The notes under the pieces are model-generated. The model saw only the letters and a program-made list of their open reading frames with translations, was not told the DNA's origin and searched no databases. Positions 11,130 to 20,584 of a stretch of DNA of 64,000 bases are shown here, piece by piece. Location: the NCBI GenBank assembly GCA_947846985.1, contig CANTUZ010000003.1, positions 97,672,704 to 97,736,703 of the forward strand, in the 5' to 3' direction. The stretch's first letter is position 1; every line of letters starts with the position of its first letter. Position numbers and translations under genes: made by a program. The DNA is from Fratercula arctica. Lineage: Eukaryota; Chordata; Aves; Charadriiformes; Alcidae.

Positions 11130-11897
11130 GTTGGCAAACCCCTCTCTTTGTCTCCTTCTCCTCCTCTTCTCCTCTCTCTTCATTTCCTTCCCACTTTATT
11201 AAAATATATACTTTTAACAATATGCTACACCCATCACATTTAGCTTAATGTGTTCCTACATGGGCTGGTGCTTTGCAAGCTAATTTTTTTTGACACGCTT
11301 AAAGAGTGTTTCAAAAACAATTGTCATTCACACTGACACAGTTAAATGCTAACATGTCTTGCATCTATTCTTGCGGAACATTCTCTCATGTGTGTTTGTA
11401 TGTGTGTGTGAGTGCTTAGCCACCGATTACCTCATTATAGTTTGGATTTTATGTTCATCATTGCATGTTGCCAAACTACATAACTTCATAGTTTTGAATA
11501 AATATATTTGCTGCTTTCCTGTAATTTGTACTTAGCAATTTCTTCTGGAACATCCAAGCAAGTATTATTTATTATGAATAGCTGTAGAGTTAGCAAAACT
11601 GCTCATCAGGTTGTGTCTATGTATTAATAGTTGATTGATTAACAATGATTTAGCACGTTGAGCATTCCATTATCACGCTGACTTCCTTTGACAGTGGTTC
11701 ATTCCTGCTGGCATAAAGTATTAGAATAAGCGAGTTCTGCACATAACTCTTCTGTGTCCAAAATAAATGCATTACACTGTAATGCATTTTATTTCTTGTT
11801 AAAATATGTTGGAGTTGGCATGGCAAAAATGACAATAAACAGCCTTGTGACAGTTTTCATAGGTGACTAAATGAACACCTACCTTTCTTTGCTGCAG
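11130..11897 (+). other. DST: DST intron (768 bp) with a long hairpin
   Basis: Intron from gttggc at 11130 to tttgctgcag at 11896-11897. It contains a near-perfect inverted repeat at 11761-11794 and a TGCATG (RBFOX-type) motif at 11462-11467, about 330 nt downstream of the cassette exon. No coding content was seen. Confidence 0.8.
11761..11794. repeat. Inverted repeat / hairpin in DST intron
   Basis: Bases 11765-11775 and 11779-11789 are perfect 11-bp reverse complements with a 3-nt loop. Outside them, 11761-11764 pairs with 11791-11794 past a single bulged T, giving about 15 pairs. It sits about 100 nt upstream of the next exon. Confidence 0.85.
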
Positions 11898-12097
11898 CTA
11901 AAGGGAGGACAAATGTGGAGCTACGGGAAAAGTTTGTTTTAGCAGATGGTGCCAGTCAAAGCATGGCAGCCTTCCGACCACGGGGCCGTAGATCCCGACC
12001 CTCTTCAAGGGCTGCTTCTCCCAACAGATCTACTTCCCTGTCAAGTCAAGCTGGCCAGGCAGCTGCCCCACAAGCAGTTGCTGCAAGTACACCAAAG
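11898..12097 (+). CDS. DST: DST exon: Ser/Arg/Pro-rich tail
   Basis: The acceptor is ttctttgctgcag (AG at 11896-11897) and the donor is gtaagg at 12098. The exon is 200 nt, completes a split Ala codon and ends in phase 0. It encodes [20 protein letters not shown], then [20 protein letters not shown] and a Ser/Ala/Gln-rich stretch ending STPK. The basic Ser/Pro-rich region follows the GAS2 domain in spectraplakins and contributes to microtubule binding. The exon ends at a point where either the 111-nt cassette at 12551 or the exon at 15393 can be joined in frame. Confidence 0.94.
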
Positions 12098-12550
12098 GTA
12101 AGGAGAAAGGTACAAGACTGCACTGGTTAACAAATGAAGTATAGATTGGGTTGGGGTTTTTTTTCCTTGCTCCAGCAATATTGGTGCTTTCCCTAGCTGA
12201 TTGGGAAGACGTATCTCAATTTTATTTCATAGTCTAGGGAGAATCTGAGAAGTCTCTTCAGTGTATTTCCTCTACTGTTTGTTTGCAACACGAGAATAGA
12301 GGAATTCTTTACACTTAAGGTGCCACATGAACTAACTGGCAATTTGGGAATTGCTCTGAAAGAGCAATTTCGTTTAAAAAATAAGCTCTGCCATCTCTTC
12401 ATTCCAGAACGTTTGTCATCGACTCTTTCTGCTTAGTTTTTGTTTCTACTATGAGATTTGATCTCCTTGTAAAAGCCTGGGTATCCTTCTCCATGACATT
12501 GTTTTCCATCTACTGTCCTTCATATTTTGATTTACCATTGTTTCATACAG
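12098..12550 (+). other. DST: DST intron (453 bp)
   Basis: AT-rich intron from gtaagg at 12098 to tttcatacag at 12549-12550. Nothing else was recognised. Confidence 0.85.
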
Positions 12551-12661
12551 ACACCCCATCATTTAACACGCAACTATGGTAAACCATGGTTGACAAACAG
12601 CAAAACGTCAACTCCTGCTAAGCCACCAGAATCCTCAGACTATCAAGGGTCATCTGCAGAG
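12551..12661 (+). CDS. DST: DST cassette exon (111 nt) in the C-terminal tail
   Basis: The acceptor is ttgtttcatacag (AG at 12549-12550) and the donor is gtacag at 12662. It is exactly 37 codons, phase 0 on both sides, with no stop. It encodes TPHHLTRNYGKPWLTNSK and then a Ser/Pro-rich stretch ending GSSAE. Skipping it gives [11 protein letters not shown], the junction I remember for the common human isoform, and inclusion adds 37 residues before the Gly-Ser-Arg region. Homology of the HHLTRNYGKPW core to a human alternative dystonin segment is recalled but not checked. Confidence 0.85.
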
Positions 12662-12877
12662 GTACAGTAAGGACAGAGATTCTAGTCTCATGACCTTCCT
12701 TCACTAAAACTGTCACTTCACTAACAGCCATTAGAGTTACAGTGCTTCAGAGCTGCAACATCCTTTGCATATTAATGCATTGTCTTTATTTTAGACCTTT
12801 GTCAAATGACTTTTCCTTTTTTTTTTTTCCCTGCCGAAAATCTTTATGTTCTGTTTGTTATGGTTTTTGACTTTTAG

Positions 12878-12931
12878 GAAAACAGGCTCAATGAACTTCT
12901 GTTTAAAGTGCAGATGGTTAATAAATCATAA
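12878..12931 (+). CDS. DST: Possible alternative terminal exon of DST
   Basis: After the acceptor-like sequence tttttgacttttag (AG at 12876-12877) an in-phase frame encodes 17 residues, ENRLNELLFKVQMVNKS, then TAA at 12929-12931. Both preceding exons end in phase 0, so either could join it. Two AATAAA signals follow at 12977-12982 and 13107-13112. The product would lack the Gly-Ser-Arg repeats and the SxIP motif. No homology supports it, and the splice acceptor plus poly(A) signals could be coincidence in AT-rich DNA. Confidence 0.3.
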   Translation, partial: ENRLNELLFKVQMVNKS

Positions 12932-15350
12932 CAGGATGCAGTGAACTGGATGAGCAAATGTGGAAAAGTACTTTTTAATAAAGCAGTTTATATGCTTTGC
13001 AGGTTTCTTTCCTAAAATTGTTTACTTTGAGTTTATAATGTACTGTAATATTCATGAACTGCAGGAAGGAGATTTATAACTTATGATCTCCAGTGCAAAA
13101 CCCCTAAATAAAGAAATACCCAATCACTGTGAAGAAGGTGGCACAAGAGACTGAATGTGATACAGAAATCTTTCCAACAACTGAAAGTTTCATTTAGGGG
13201 TGGTAGCGACCAATCGTTGCTCTAATAAGATAGCTATTTGATGACTTAACAGGAAACGAGCTGTGGTCTTATTTCCAGCCCATGACTTACATAGAAACTG
13301 CTAGTATAGCAATTAGGATTTTGCTGGCAATCAAGCTGTATGACCAAAATTTGAATGGGCTTGGGCCCATGGTGTCTCCTCTAATGTCATTGCAGTCAGT
13401 GCAAAATTTGCAGCTGGATCTGGCTGCCAACTGACTTGTCACTTGTAAGAGTTACTCTTGCCCTGGGCTGGACGGAGGCCTCGGTGAGGGGAAGCCTCTG
13501 CCACCATCACCTCTGTATCTGCTTCTCACATACCTGTGCTTTGATGCCTTTTGCTGTTCATGTGACACCTTCCGGTGCTAAGTTTACTTGACCTCAGCGT
13601 GGCTTTGCTCTAAGACGCATAATGAACTTTTCACTCCCTCCTCCTGTGCGAGTGGGTGCGTTACTTCTGCACGCTGCAGGCATGTGTATACAGCACTTCA
13701 AACACGTGGCGCTGTTGCTTAGAATGATTAACAATAGCACAAAGTTGAGTCAGTTGTCAGTTTCTAATATATTCCTGTATTTTCTTTCATCTCTTAGCTG
13801 GTAACTGTAAGATTAATTGATGGTACTTTAAAGAGTTTATATGTCATGGAAAGCTGGTGTTTTCATTGAATTACAATGAGGTGAAGGCAGTTGGCATTGA
13901 TTTCAAATGAGGATACTGTATTTCTCACCTGCTCGTACAACTGCCGGTAGTTTCAGTGAGTTTCTTTTATGTAAGCCACCATGGTTTAAGATTATAAATG
14001 GAACGATTTGGGGTGGGGAAGGTTGCAGTGAATTTCTGAGGCGTTCTGCATCATTTTCTGCCCAAGACAGCAGTTCTGTATTTTATATGTAGATTGCATT
14101 TGGGTTTAGGGCTTAAATGAAGAACAAGCTTGATCTCATTTTCTTCTTGCACCAGTGATTCTATCCCAGTGCCTTGCCCAAAGTGCAGCCGATTCAGCAG
14201 GGGTAAGGAAGAGTGTTCCCTTTCTCCTTGTCTTCCCAGGCTGCCTCTGTATGGCAGAGATTTCCAAGGTGTGGCTGGCTGGTTGTTAAGCACTTGTATT
14301 TGGCTTTAAAAAGAGTTTCACAGTGTGACCATCCCTGTCAGAGCCGGCAGATTGTCTGCTCTGTGGCATCTCAATGTTCTGTTGTTCAGATGTGCCAGTG
14401 GTCCAAGCTGGCAGCTGCCAGGCGGGCTCCTGCCAGGCCTCCGCTCGGTGCTTAGCTCTAGGCAGCTCCCAACACGCTCCCCTGGATCTTGGTTTTCCGT
14501 GCCTAATTCTGCCCCACCACTGTATGGGGATCAAAGGCACAAAACACAGGATCCTGAGATCCAGGCACTCAACGTGCCGCATTCATCACTGCAGTGTTTA
14601 TTCTTCTTTTTGGATATTTACTGAGTATTTTTGTGTTGAGTAAATGAATATGAATACTGCCGTTTTCCTCTTACTTTCATACACCTCCTATCGAGTATGT
14701 TAACATGCAATTTGAGATTTGAGGATTTAATTCTTGTGGCTTTGAAAGAAATCATCCCTTTTGGGGCAGACTGTAAATCAAGACTTGTTTTATTTTAGAA
14801 ATGAGAAAGCCCGCAGGGTAAGACTGTGGAGTAGAGAAATTTCAGACAATATATTAACAACAAGAACTTTTAAAATTATTCCTATGTCTTTTTTTCTGCA
14901 TTTTTCTAGCAAAATTGAAATTTGATAGGTTTGTTTTACCATCAAAATACTTATAAAATTGAAACAAATGTATTCACCACCTATATCAAAACCTCAACTA
15001 CTTCTCTGTTCATTTGTCATGTGCCATCAACTAATCTTATGTGCTTGAACTAATTCTAAGAAGGTAGCATTATTCTTTCTTTATATGCATTGAAATACAC
15101 ACAGAGAATGCTAAAATGTTAATGTCAAGCAGACTGTTAAAGTGATTTTGTTGTTGTTGTAGTTTTACATTTGGGCTACTTCAAATACTAACTGCTAAAG
15201 GAATGTTCAAAACTTTACATCGTGAAAATTGTCCATAGTGACTCAGACCAGTATTTCAGATTCCCAGTGAATGTTGTTATGATGATTGTATTCTAAGCTA
15301 TGTGTTACCTAAAGCCAGATCTTATTTGCAGTAGTGACAGTTGGGGGAAA

Positions 15351-15388
15351 ACTTTTTTTTCTTTTTTTTTTTTTTTTTTCCCCCCTGC
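15351..15388 (+). promoter_or_regulatory. DST: Extended polypyrimidine tract at DST acceptor
   Basis: An almost uninterrupted T-then-C tract of about 38 nt immediately precedes the acceptor at 15391-15392. It is much longer than the usual 10-20 nt tract. Such tracts bind U2AF and PTB, but a regulatory role here is inference. Confidence 0.7.
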
Positions 15389-15392
15389 GTAG

Positions 15393-15516
15393 GGAACACC
15401 AATTCAAGGAAGCAAACTTAGACTGCCAGGATATCTATCAGGGAAGGGATTCCACTCTGGAGAGGACAGCGGCATCTTGTCAACAGCAGCTACCAGAGTT
15501 AGAGCTCAGTTTGCAG
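15393..15516 (+). CDS. DST: DST exon: conserved tail segment
   Basis: The acceptor is cccctgcgtag (AG at 15391-15392) and the donor is gtgagt at 15517. The exon is 124 nt, phase 0, leaving one base. It encodes [20 protein letters not shown], then [21 protein letters not shown]. It matches the remembered human dystonin tail nearly residue for residue, with ILSTAAT replacing LITTAAA. The open frame reads back into the intron without a stop, but the long pyrimidine tract and AG define the exon start. Confidence 0.94.
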
Positions 15517-16944
15517 GTGAGTGTCTGGACTTCAGAGCTTGATCTACCTCTTGCTTTGTTTTCCACCTGAACACTTAAGGTCACATTAGCATGCGAGGGA
15601 GATGTCAGAAGAGTGGGAAAGAGTGAAAGTCCTACTGTCTCCACATTAGTATTGCCAAGGGTGCACATAATCAGGTTAATGGTCCTCCATTCACATGGTT
15701 GCACAGCAGGTACGTTCAGCTCTGGATGTGCAAATTCATGACTGCAACCTTCTTGACAGTGGTAACTCCAATGTATCTGCCTAAGGAACTAGGGAAGAAG
15801 CATTTACTTGAAAAGAAAGGGTTCAGTTTGTCAGTGTTCAAGTCATGTTCAACTGTGATGGAGCAAAGGGGTCACTTAATGATGAGTTATACATTTCTTT
15901 TGAAAGAAGAACTGCAGGGAACAGCTGTAGATGACCTTATTAATGGAATATCCGAGAGAGATTTTTAAAACAGTATATGAAAATAGAAAGCAGTGAATTT
16001 GTGCTCTTCCAGGATCCTCAGAGCAGCTCTGTATAAGGGAGAGGGCTAGATGGTTAGAATAGAAGATAGCTCTACCGGCTTTCCCTCACACCTTAAGCTC
16101 TGCAGAGCACACTGAGCAGTTCTGGAAAGTCCTGTTCAAAGAGTAGATGTCTTTTAAGCTGTAGGTGATTAGAAAAATGAACTACCTGAGATTTCAGTTT
16201 CAACTTGGTGTTCTTCATGCATATAGGGAACAAGACTTGTCAAGATCAAAAAGATTCAATAAGTAATTGAAAAATTATGAAAAACAACATTAATGTTTTT
16301 CTGTTAAGATTCTTTGTTGTGGTTTTTTTCTTCATGGCATGTTGTCTGGGCAGGCTTTCACTTTAGCAGGCTTGCTGGAGCTCATTTACTCAGCCCTTTG
16401 TTTAGGAGAATGTATGCTCTGCCCTTGTTTACTTGCAGCTTTCAACTGTATGGTTTTGATTTTTTTTTAAAAAAGGGGTACACATTTAAAAATTGGAATA
16501 TTCATTTGCATCTCCAAGGTACATATATTGGGAAATCCTGAATGCATGAAGTGGCCAGATCCTGAATTCTTTCAATTAATAATTGAGAAAATGGCAGGGG
16601 AAAGAGGAAGAAAGGATCTGGCTGTTAAGTGAATAAACAATGCACATCTAGCCAGTCAAGAAAAGTTGCCAGGGTAATACATTTTTAATGAGATGTGCTA
16701 GTGACTAACTATGTCTCAGCATTTGATCTCACATTTCCTTCTCTTTTGTGGGAGATACGGCATTGTTTTATGCTCTTGTCTAATATCAAGGTGAACTTTG
16801 ATCATCATCTAGATTGCCTTCCCAGAGGTTTAAAGTTTAGTTGGTGCAATGAGGAATTTTTGGGCTTGCCAAAAACCTAGGAAAGACCTGCACACCTTTT
16901 CCATCCTTACCTCTAATACTGATGGATATCTTTTGTCTTTCTAG
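15517..16944 (+). other. DST: Last DST intron (1,428 bp)
   Basis: Intron from gtgagt at 15517 to gtctttctag at 16943-16944. I recognise no exon or transposon. The short open frames in it have no family features. Confidence 0.8.
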
Positions 16945-17210
16945 AAACCCGAAGAACTCCAAGCAGACCTGGAAGCCGAGCGGGAAGCAAGGCTGGCAGC
17001 AGGTCAAGTAGCCGCCGAGGCAGTGACGCTTCTGACTTTGACATTTCAGAAATCCAGTCTGTATGCTCAGATGTATCAGAGACTGTTCCTGCTACAAGCA
17101 GACCGACACCCCGACCAGGTTCTCGGCCAGGATCAGCCAAGCCTTCTAAAATTCCAACTCCCCAGAGAAGGCCCCTAGCCAGCAAATTGGACAAATCCTT
17201 AAAGAGATAA
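16945..17210 (+). CDS. DST: DST last coding exon: Gly-Ser-Arg repeats, SxIP motif, stop
   Basis: The acceptor is ttgtctttctag (AG at 16943-16944) and the stop TAA is at 17208-17210. The exon encodes 87 full codons after completing a split Glu codon. It begins with basic Gly-Ser-Arg repeats ([18 protein letters not shown]), continues [20 protein letters not shown], and has SKIP at 17145-17156 flanked by Pro, Lys and Arg, ending [10 protein letters not shown]. Gly-Ser-Arg repeats bind the microtubule lattice. SxIP peptides bind the EB1 C-terminal domain and bring the protein to growing microtubule plus ends, and dystonin is a founding example. The tail also separates DST from MACF1. Confidence 0.96.
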
Positions 17211-17524
17211 TATGATTGGCTCCATAAAGATCTTTTGCATTAAGTATTTAAGTTCATAAGATGTAAAATATTATATAGAAATTATTGTGAAATATTGCAA
17301 GAGGTGGATTTTTAATTCTGCAGATGGCCTTATTTGTGTATTTGTCGTCTTATTTTATGTGTATAATTTTTGTCAGATTTGTTTTTGTTTATGCCATATC
17401 CTGTGAGAAGGGGGAAGAGTTTTAATGTAAACTAACAGTTGTACACAGTAACGTGTAGAAAGTACACTAAAAATAATTGCCGAATGTACAGTGTACTGAA
17501 TGTACAGTAAGTCTCTGCAACCTG

Positions 17525-17530
17525 AATAAA
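17525..17530 (+). promoter_or_regulatory. DST: Poly(A) signal AATAAA (proximal)
   Basis: Canonical hexamer about 315 nt after the DST stop codon. Confidence 0.5.
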
Positions 17531-17975
17531 ATAGGCCTATCACTATATTAGTTAACAGTAAAGGATACCTCATGATTTTTTCTTTAAAAAAGAAAACGAG
17601 AATACTAAAAAGCCAAAATACACAATTACACATTTTGAGCTAACTAAACAAACACTAAAGGATGTATGTCAGAACTACTAAGGAATACAAACCCACGTTC
17701 ACAGTACCCTTATTTATACAGCATCTCTCAGAGAACTCACAGAGTTAATTAAGCACTCGCCAGTAATATGATACTCCGATACCTTGCAGCATTTCTGTGC
17801 CATTGCTTTCAATGAGGCCAGACACATTCTGGATATCTGAACTATTATTCTGTAAGAATGTCAATATAAAGTGCATTCATGTAAATGTGAGGTTTTCTTT
17901 TGCTTGAGTGGATGGTAGCACTGTAACATTGAACTCATTTTGTATCAAAGCAATTTTGCTTGCAGAAAGCTCCGA

Positions 17976-17981
17976 AATAAA
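17976..17981 (+). promoter_or_regulatory. DST: Poly(A) signal AATAAA (distal)
   Basis: Canonical hexamer about 766 nt after the stop, followed within 40 nt by T-rich sequence that could serve as the downstream element. A further AATAAA occurs at 18157-18162. Confidence 0.6.
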
Positions 17982-18162
17982 CATGTCCCTTAACTTTATT
18001 TCTATTGTATTTCTTATTTCACAGGAAGATAATTTTCTACGTTATGTTTTAGGGCATATATAATTTCAGATGACCAATAATTACCATAGCAACGTAGGCT
18101 TTAATGTAATTTCCCATTATCAGCAATCAAATTTTGGGTAGCTACTGTATTTGTTTAATAAA

Positions 18163-19931
18163 ACAGTAAACTGCACATATATCATTCATGAAATTATATG
18201 TAATTATTGTGTGTCAACAACTGTTTTCTCCATATTAAACTGGGACATTTATATACCATGTATGAAAGGCATAAAGAGTAAATCAGTTGCTCTTTTTGTT
18301 AGTGAAATATTTTTGCCATTCATGGATTCCTTGAAAGCATTAATAATAGTCAGGTTTTGGTGGAAAAAGGATGCAGCTTCCTGTGGGAGTGCTGTGGAAT
18401 GGCTGGGTAGATGCTGTAGTTAGGAGTGCCAGAATCCCTAGAAATCTAAAATGCTCTTTGATAATATCAGAAAGAGTCAACTAGAATTTGGCCAATGTGG
18501 CAGACAAAATAGTCTAAACGTGAGACGTGACCAGTTCATATACCAGAAAATGCCGTACCTTTAGCAGGGGAATTTTAGGGGCAGAGTGGTTTATGGTTTG
18601 TCCCTTAGCATGCTGAAAATGAAGCGGAAGCTGAGTTGATTACACGCAGTTAATGGTGGTATCTGCATTCTCTGCTAGCACTTACGGGCACTATTACCAA
18701 GATGATGTTTTCTGAGTTGTCACAAGAGCTTCCTGCAGACTCACAAGTTGACTCACGCCGTCGGTTTATAAGAAACAGAAAAACAAAATAATACTCAAAA
18801 GACAATTAAATTAATCAAAACCCACTTGTGTCAGGATTTTCTCCAGCACAGAGTATGAGTGTCTGCGGACAGCAGACAGTAACCAGTCCTACACTTCTCT
18901 GACACAAGGATAAATCTGCAGAATTCGATGAAGAAGGCATGTTGTGGACTTACCAGCAAGTGACAGGTAGCTCAGTTTTATTGAACTATCTTTCATAAAG
19001 AAAGAGGTGGTGTTCAGTTTCCGTCCTCCCGTACTTCAAAAGCATTTATTCTTTGGTACCAGCATAAATGAGAGAGGAAGGATCAGCCCTATAACCAGCT
19101 CCCCACCTTGTTCAGTCGCGTGAGTTTTCACGTAACTTCTTCATTGAAGATGCACTTTCTCCCTTTTATTATCCCCCTCCTACCAACAGGAGCTGATCCT
19201 GAATTCACCCAGCCTGCTGGATGACCGTAAGTAGAGTCAACCTTTTAGTGTGGCCTGGGCTCTTACACCTGGATATTCTGGGATTCTCCTGTGCAGCAAA
19301 GGAGCAGAGGTGGTGGGAAGAAGGGTTGGAAAGCCTATGGCTGTGAGAACCATATTGTTCAGTGAATAATGTATATTTAGCGTGTGGAAAAGCTGGCTCA
19401 GTTCTAGGCTCCTTTACTTTTTCACTCGTTTTCAGCTTTCTGCATTTCTGTTTTGCCGCCTTCAAAATGGGAAAGCCTCCGCAGAATTTTTTGAAACGTG
19501 CAGATGAAACCTGTAAGTAAAAAAATGCAACATTAGAAAAGCCAGTGGTGCCTTGTGGCCTCATCCTCGGCTTGTTCAGTTTAGGGATTTTGTGAGCCTC
19601 TCGCTCACGTGCCAATATAATAAATGACAATAATTCAGGCTTTGCCTGTGGCACATCTCTTCACAAAAGCGTAGAGATGAGGTTATATGCAATTTTAATT
19701 TAAAAATTAATGCATTTCATAAAAATAAACCCTGATGCAAGCAGCTATACCGTACCATAGGCGGCGGCAACATTTGAACCTGTAGCTGCCTCTGTCGCTG
19801 TCTGCCATAGCGCCGGCCAGACCATCTACACCCCACAGCCTGCATGTGAGGGGCCGCAGAGCTTATGTACGTTGGTCACAGCATGTGGCAACAGGACACA
19901 TTGGTGAGCACTTGCTGTAATAATGTTCTGT
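18163..19931. other. Intergenic sequence downstream of DST
   Basis: No gene or recognisable repeat was seen. The longest open frame is on the minus strand at 19205-19654 (149 codons). It has no recognisable domain, signal or splice context and I do not call it a gene. Confidence 0.7.
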
Positions 19932-20579
19932 TGTCCTGGGTTGAGCGACACAGGACTAACTTCTCTTCTAATGCTGGAGAAAACTCCACTTTTGGAAGGC
20001 TCTAGTGTCTGAATTCATGAAAATATTTACTTTATAGCCAGCTAGGCTATGTGGGATTCAAGGCCTCAGTGTTTTCAAGCCTTGCCAGGTGCGGGGATGA
20101 GAAGGAGCGAGGCCTGGGCACTTGACCCAGGCTGGCCAACAGGATTGTTTCATACCGTGAACGTCACATTCAATAAAAATCAGAAAGCTTGCTGCGTAGT
20201 TCTGTCTCTCCCTTGATGGTGGTGGTCCAGAGAATTCCTTGCTCCGGTGCCGGACCCCTGAGCCCTTCCATTCCTCCTGAAGCTGTTGCACTCGCAGTGG
20301 CCGACATTTGCTGTCTCCCGCTGGGAGCGCACAGCTTCCTACTGATAGAATTGTCTGAGTACAATTCTGGTATATCTTATATTAGTAACAGGGTTAATAA
20401 CTGGTTCTTTATTATTATTGTTAATTATTTAGCCTTATCCTATTAAATCTATTTATATTTCAACCCTCATGTTTCCTTGGTTTTCCCGATTCCCCTTCCC
20501 GCGTGGGGAGGGGTCATCGGGTGGTAGAATAATTGTCTAAACAACAACAAATTGTTATGGGTTTTCTCAAGCCATAACA
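19932..20579 (+). mobile_element. Solo LTR, ERVL-like (class III endogenous retrovirus)
   Basis: The element begins TGTCCTGGGTT and ends CCATAACA, so it has the TGT...ACA ends expected of an LTR. It is flanked on both sides by the identical 5-bp sequence TCTGT (19927-19931 and 20580-20584), a target-site duplication length typical of ERVL-type integrases. At 648 bp it has a normal LTR length. An AATAAA lies at 20172-20177, after a sequence block (GGGCACTTGACCCAGGCTGG and a CGTCAC motif) that I recognise from avian ERVL-like LTRs. No gag, pol or env sequence is nearby, so it is a solo LTR left by recombination between two LTRs. The orientation is inferred from the poly(A) signal and resemblance. 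Confidence 0.82.
20553..20579. repeat. 8-bp inverted repeat at the LTR 3' end
   Basis: TGTTATGG (20553-20560) and CCATAACA (20572-20579) are exact reverse complements separated by 11 nt. The second arm is also the LTR terminus. Confidence 0.85.
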
Positions 20580-20584
20580 TCTGT

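Larger units (their letters stand above)
12662..15392 (+). other. DST: DST intron (2,731 bp)
   Basis: Intron from gtacag at 12662 to ccctgcgtag at 15391-15392. Apart from the possible alternative terminal exon, it holds a less AT-rich stretch at about 14,180-14,580 with overlapping open frames on both strands (14213-14643 plus, 14286-14582 minus). No protein family is recognisable there. It ends with a 38-nt nearly pure pyrimidine tract. Confidence 0.75.
1..17981 (+). other. DST: DST gene, 3' portion (13 terminal coding exons plus 3'UTR)
   Basis: Exons spliced by GT-AG borders give one continuous reading frame of 590 residues ending at 17208-17210. The domain order (spectrin-type helices, EF-hand pair, GAS2, Gly-Ser-Arg repeats, SxIP) is that of the spectraplakins, giant cytolinkers that crosslink actin, microtubules and intermediate filaments. 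DST is chosen over MACF1 because the tail with SKIP followed by TPQR and ASKLDKS matches the remembered dystonin (MACF2) C-terminus used in EB1-binding studies, whereas MACF1 ends differently. The rest of the gene (actin-binding, plakin and most spectrin repeats) lies upstream of the window. The gene end is set at the second poly(A) signal; the third signal at 18157 is also possible. Confidence 0.93.
17211..18162 (+). other. DST: DST 3'UTR (probable)
   Basis: AT-rich sequence follows the stop codon, with poly(A) signals at 17525-17530, 17976-17981 and 18157-18162. It contains a tandem GAATGTACAGT at 17482-17492 and 17498-17508. Which signal is used cannot be decided without transcript data. 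Confidence 0.7.

Noticed and set aside
219..17210. MACF1 instead of DST
   Set aside because: The shared EF-hand and GAS2 domains cannot separate the paralogues, but the C-terminal tail after SKIP and the [19 protein letters not shown] segment match the remembered dystonin. A collagen-type exon downstream also fits the DST neighbourhood rather than that of MACF1.
19205..19654. 149-codon minus-strand open frame
   Set aside because: No recognisable family, no conserved-looking motif and no surrounding exons. Its length is within chance for six frames over 64 kb.
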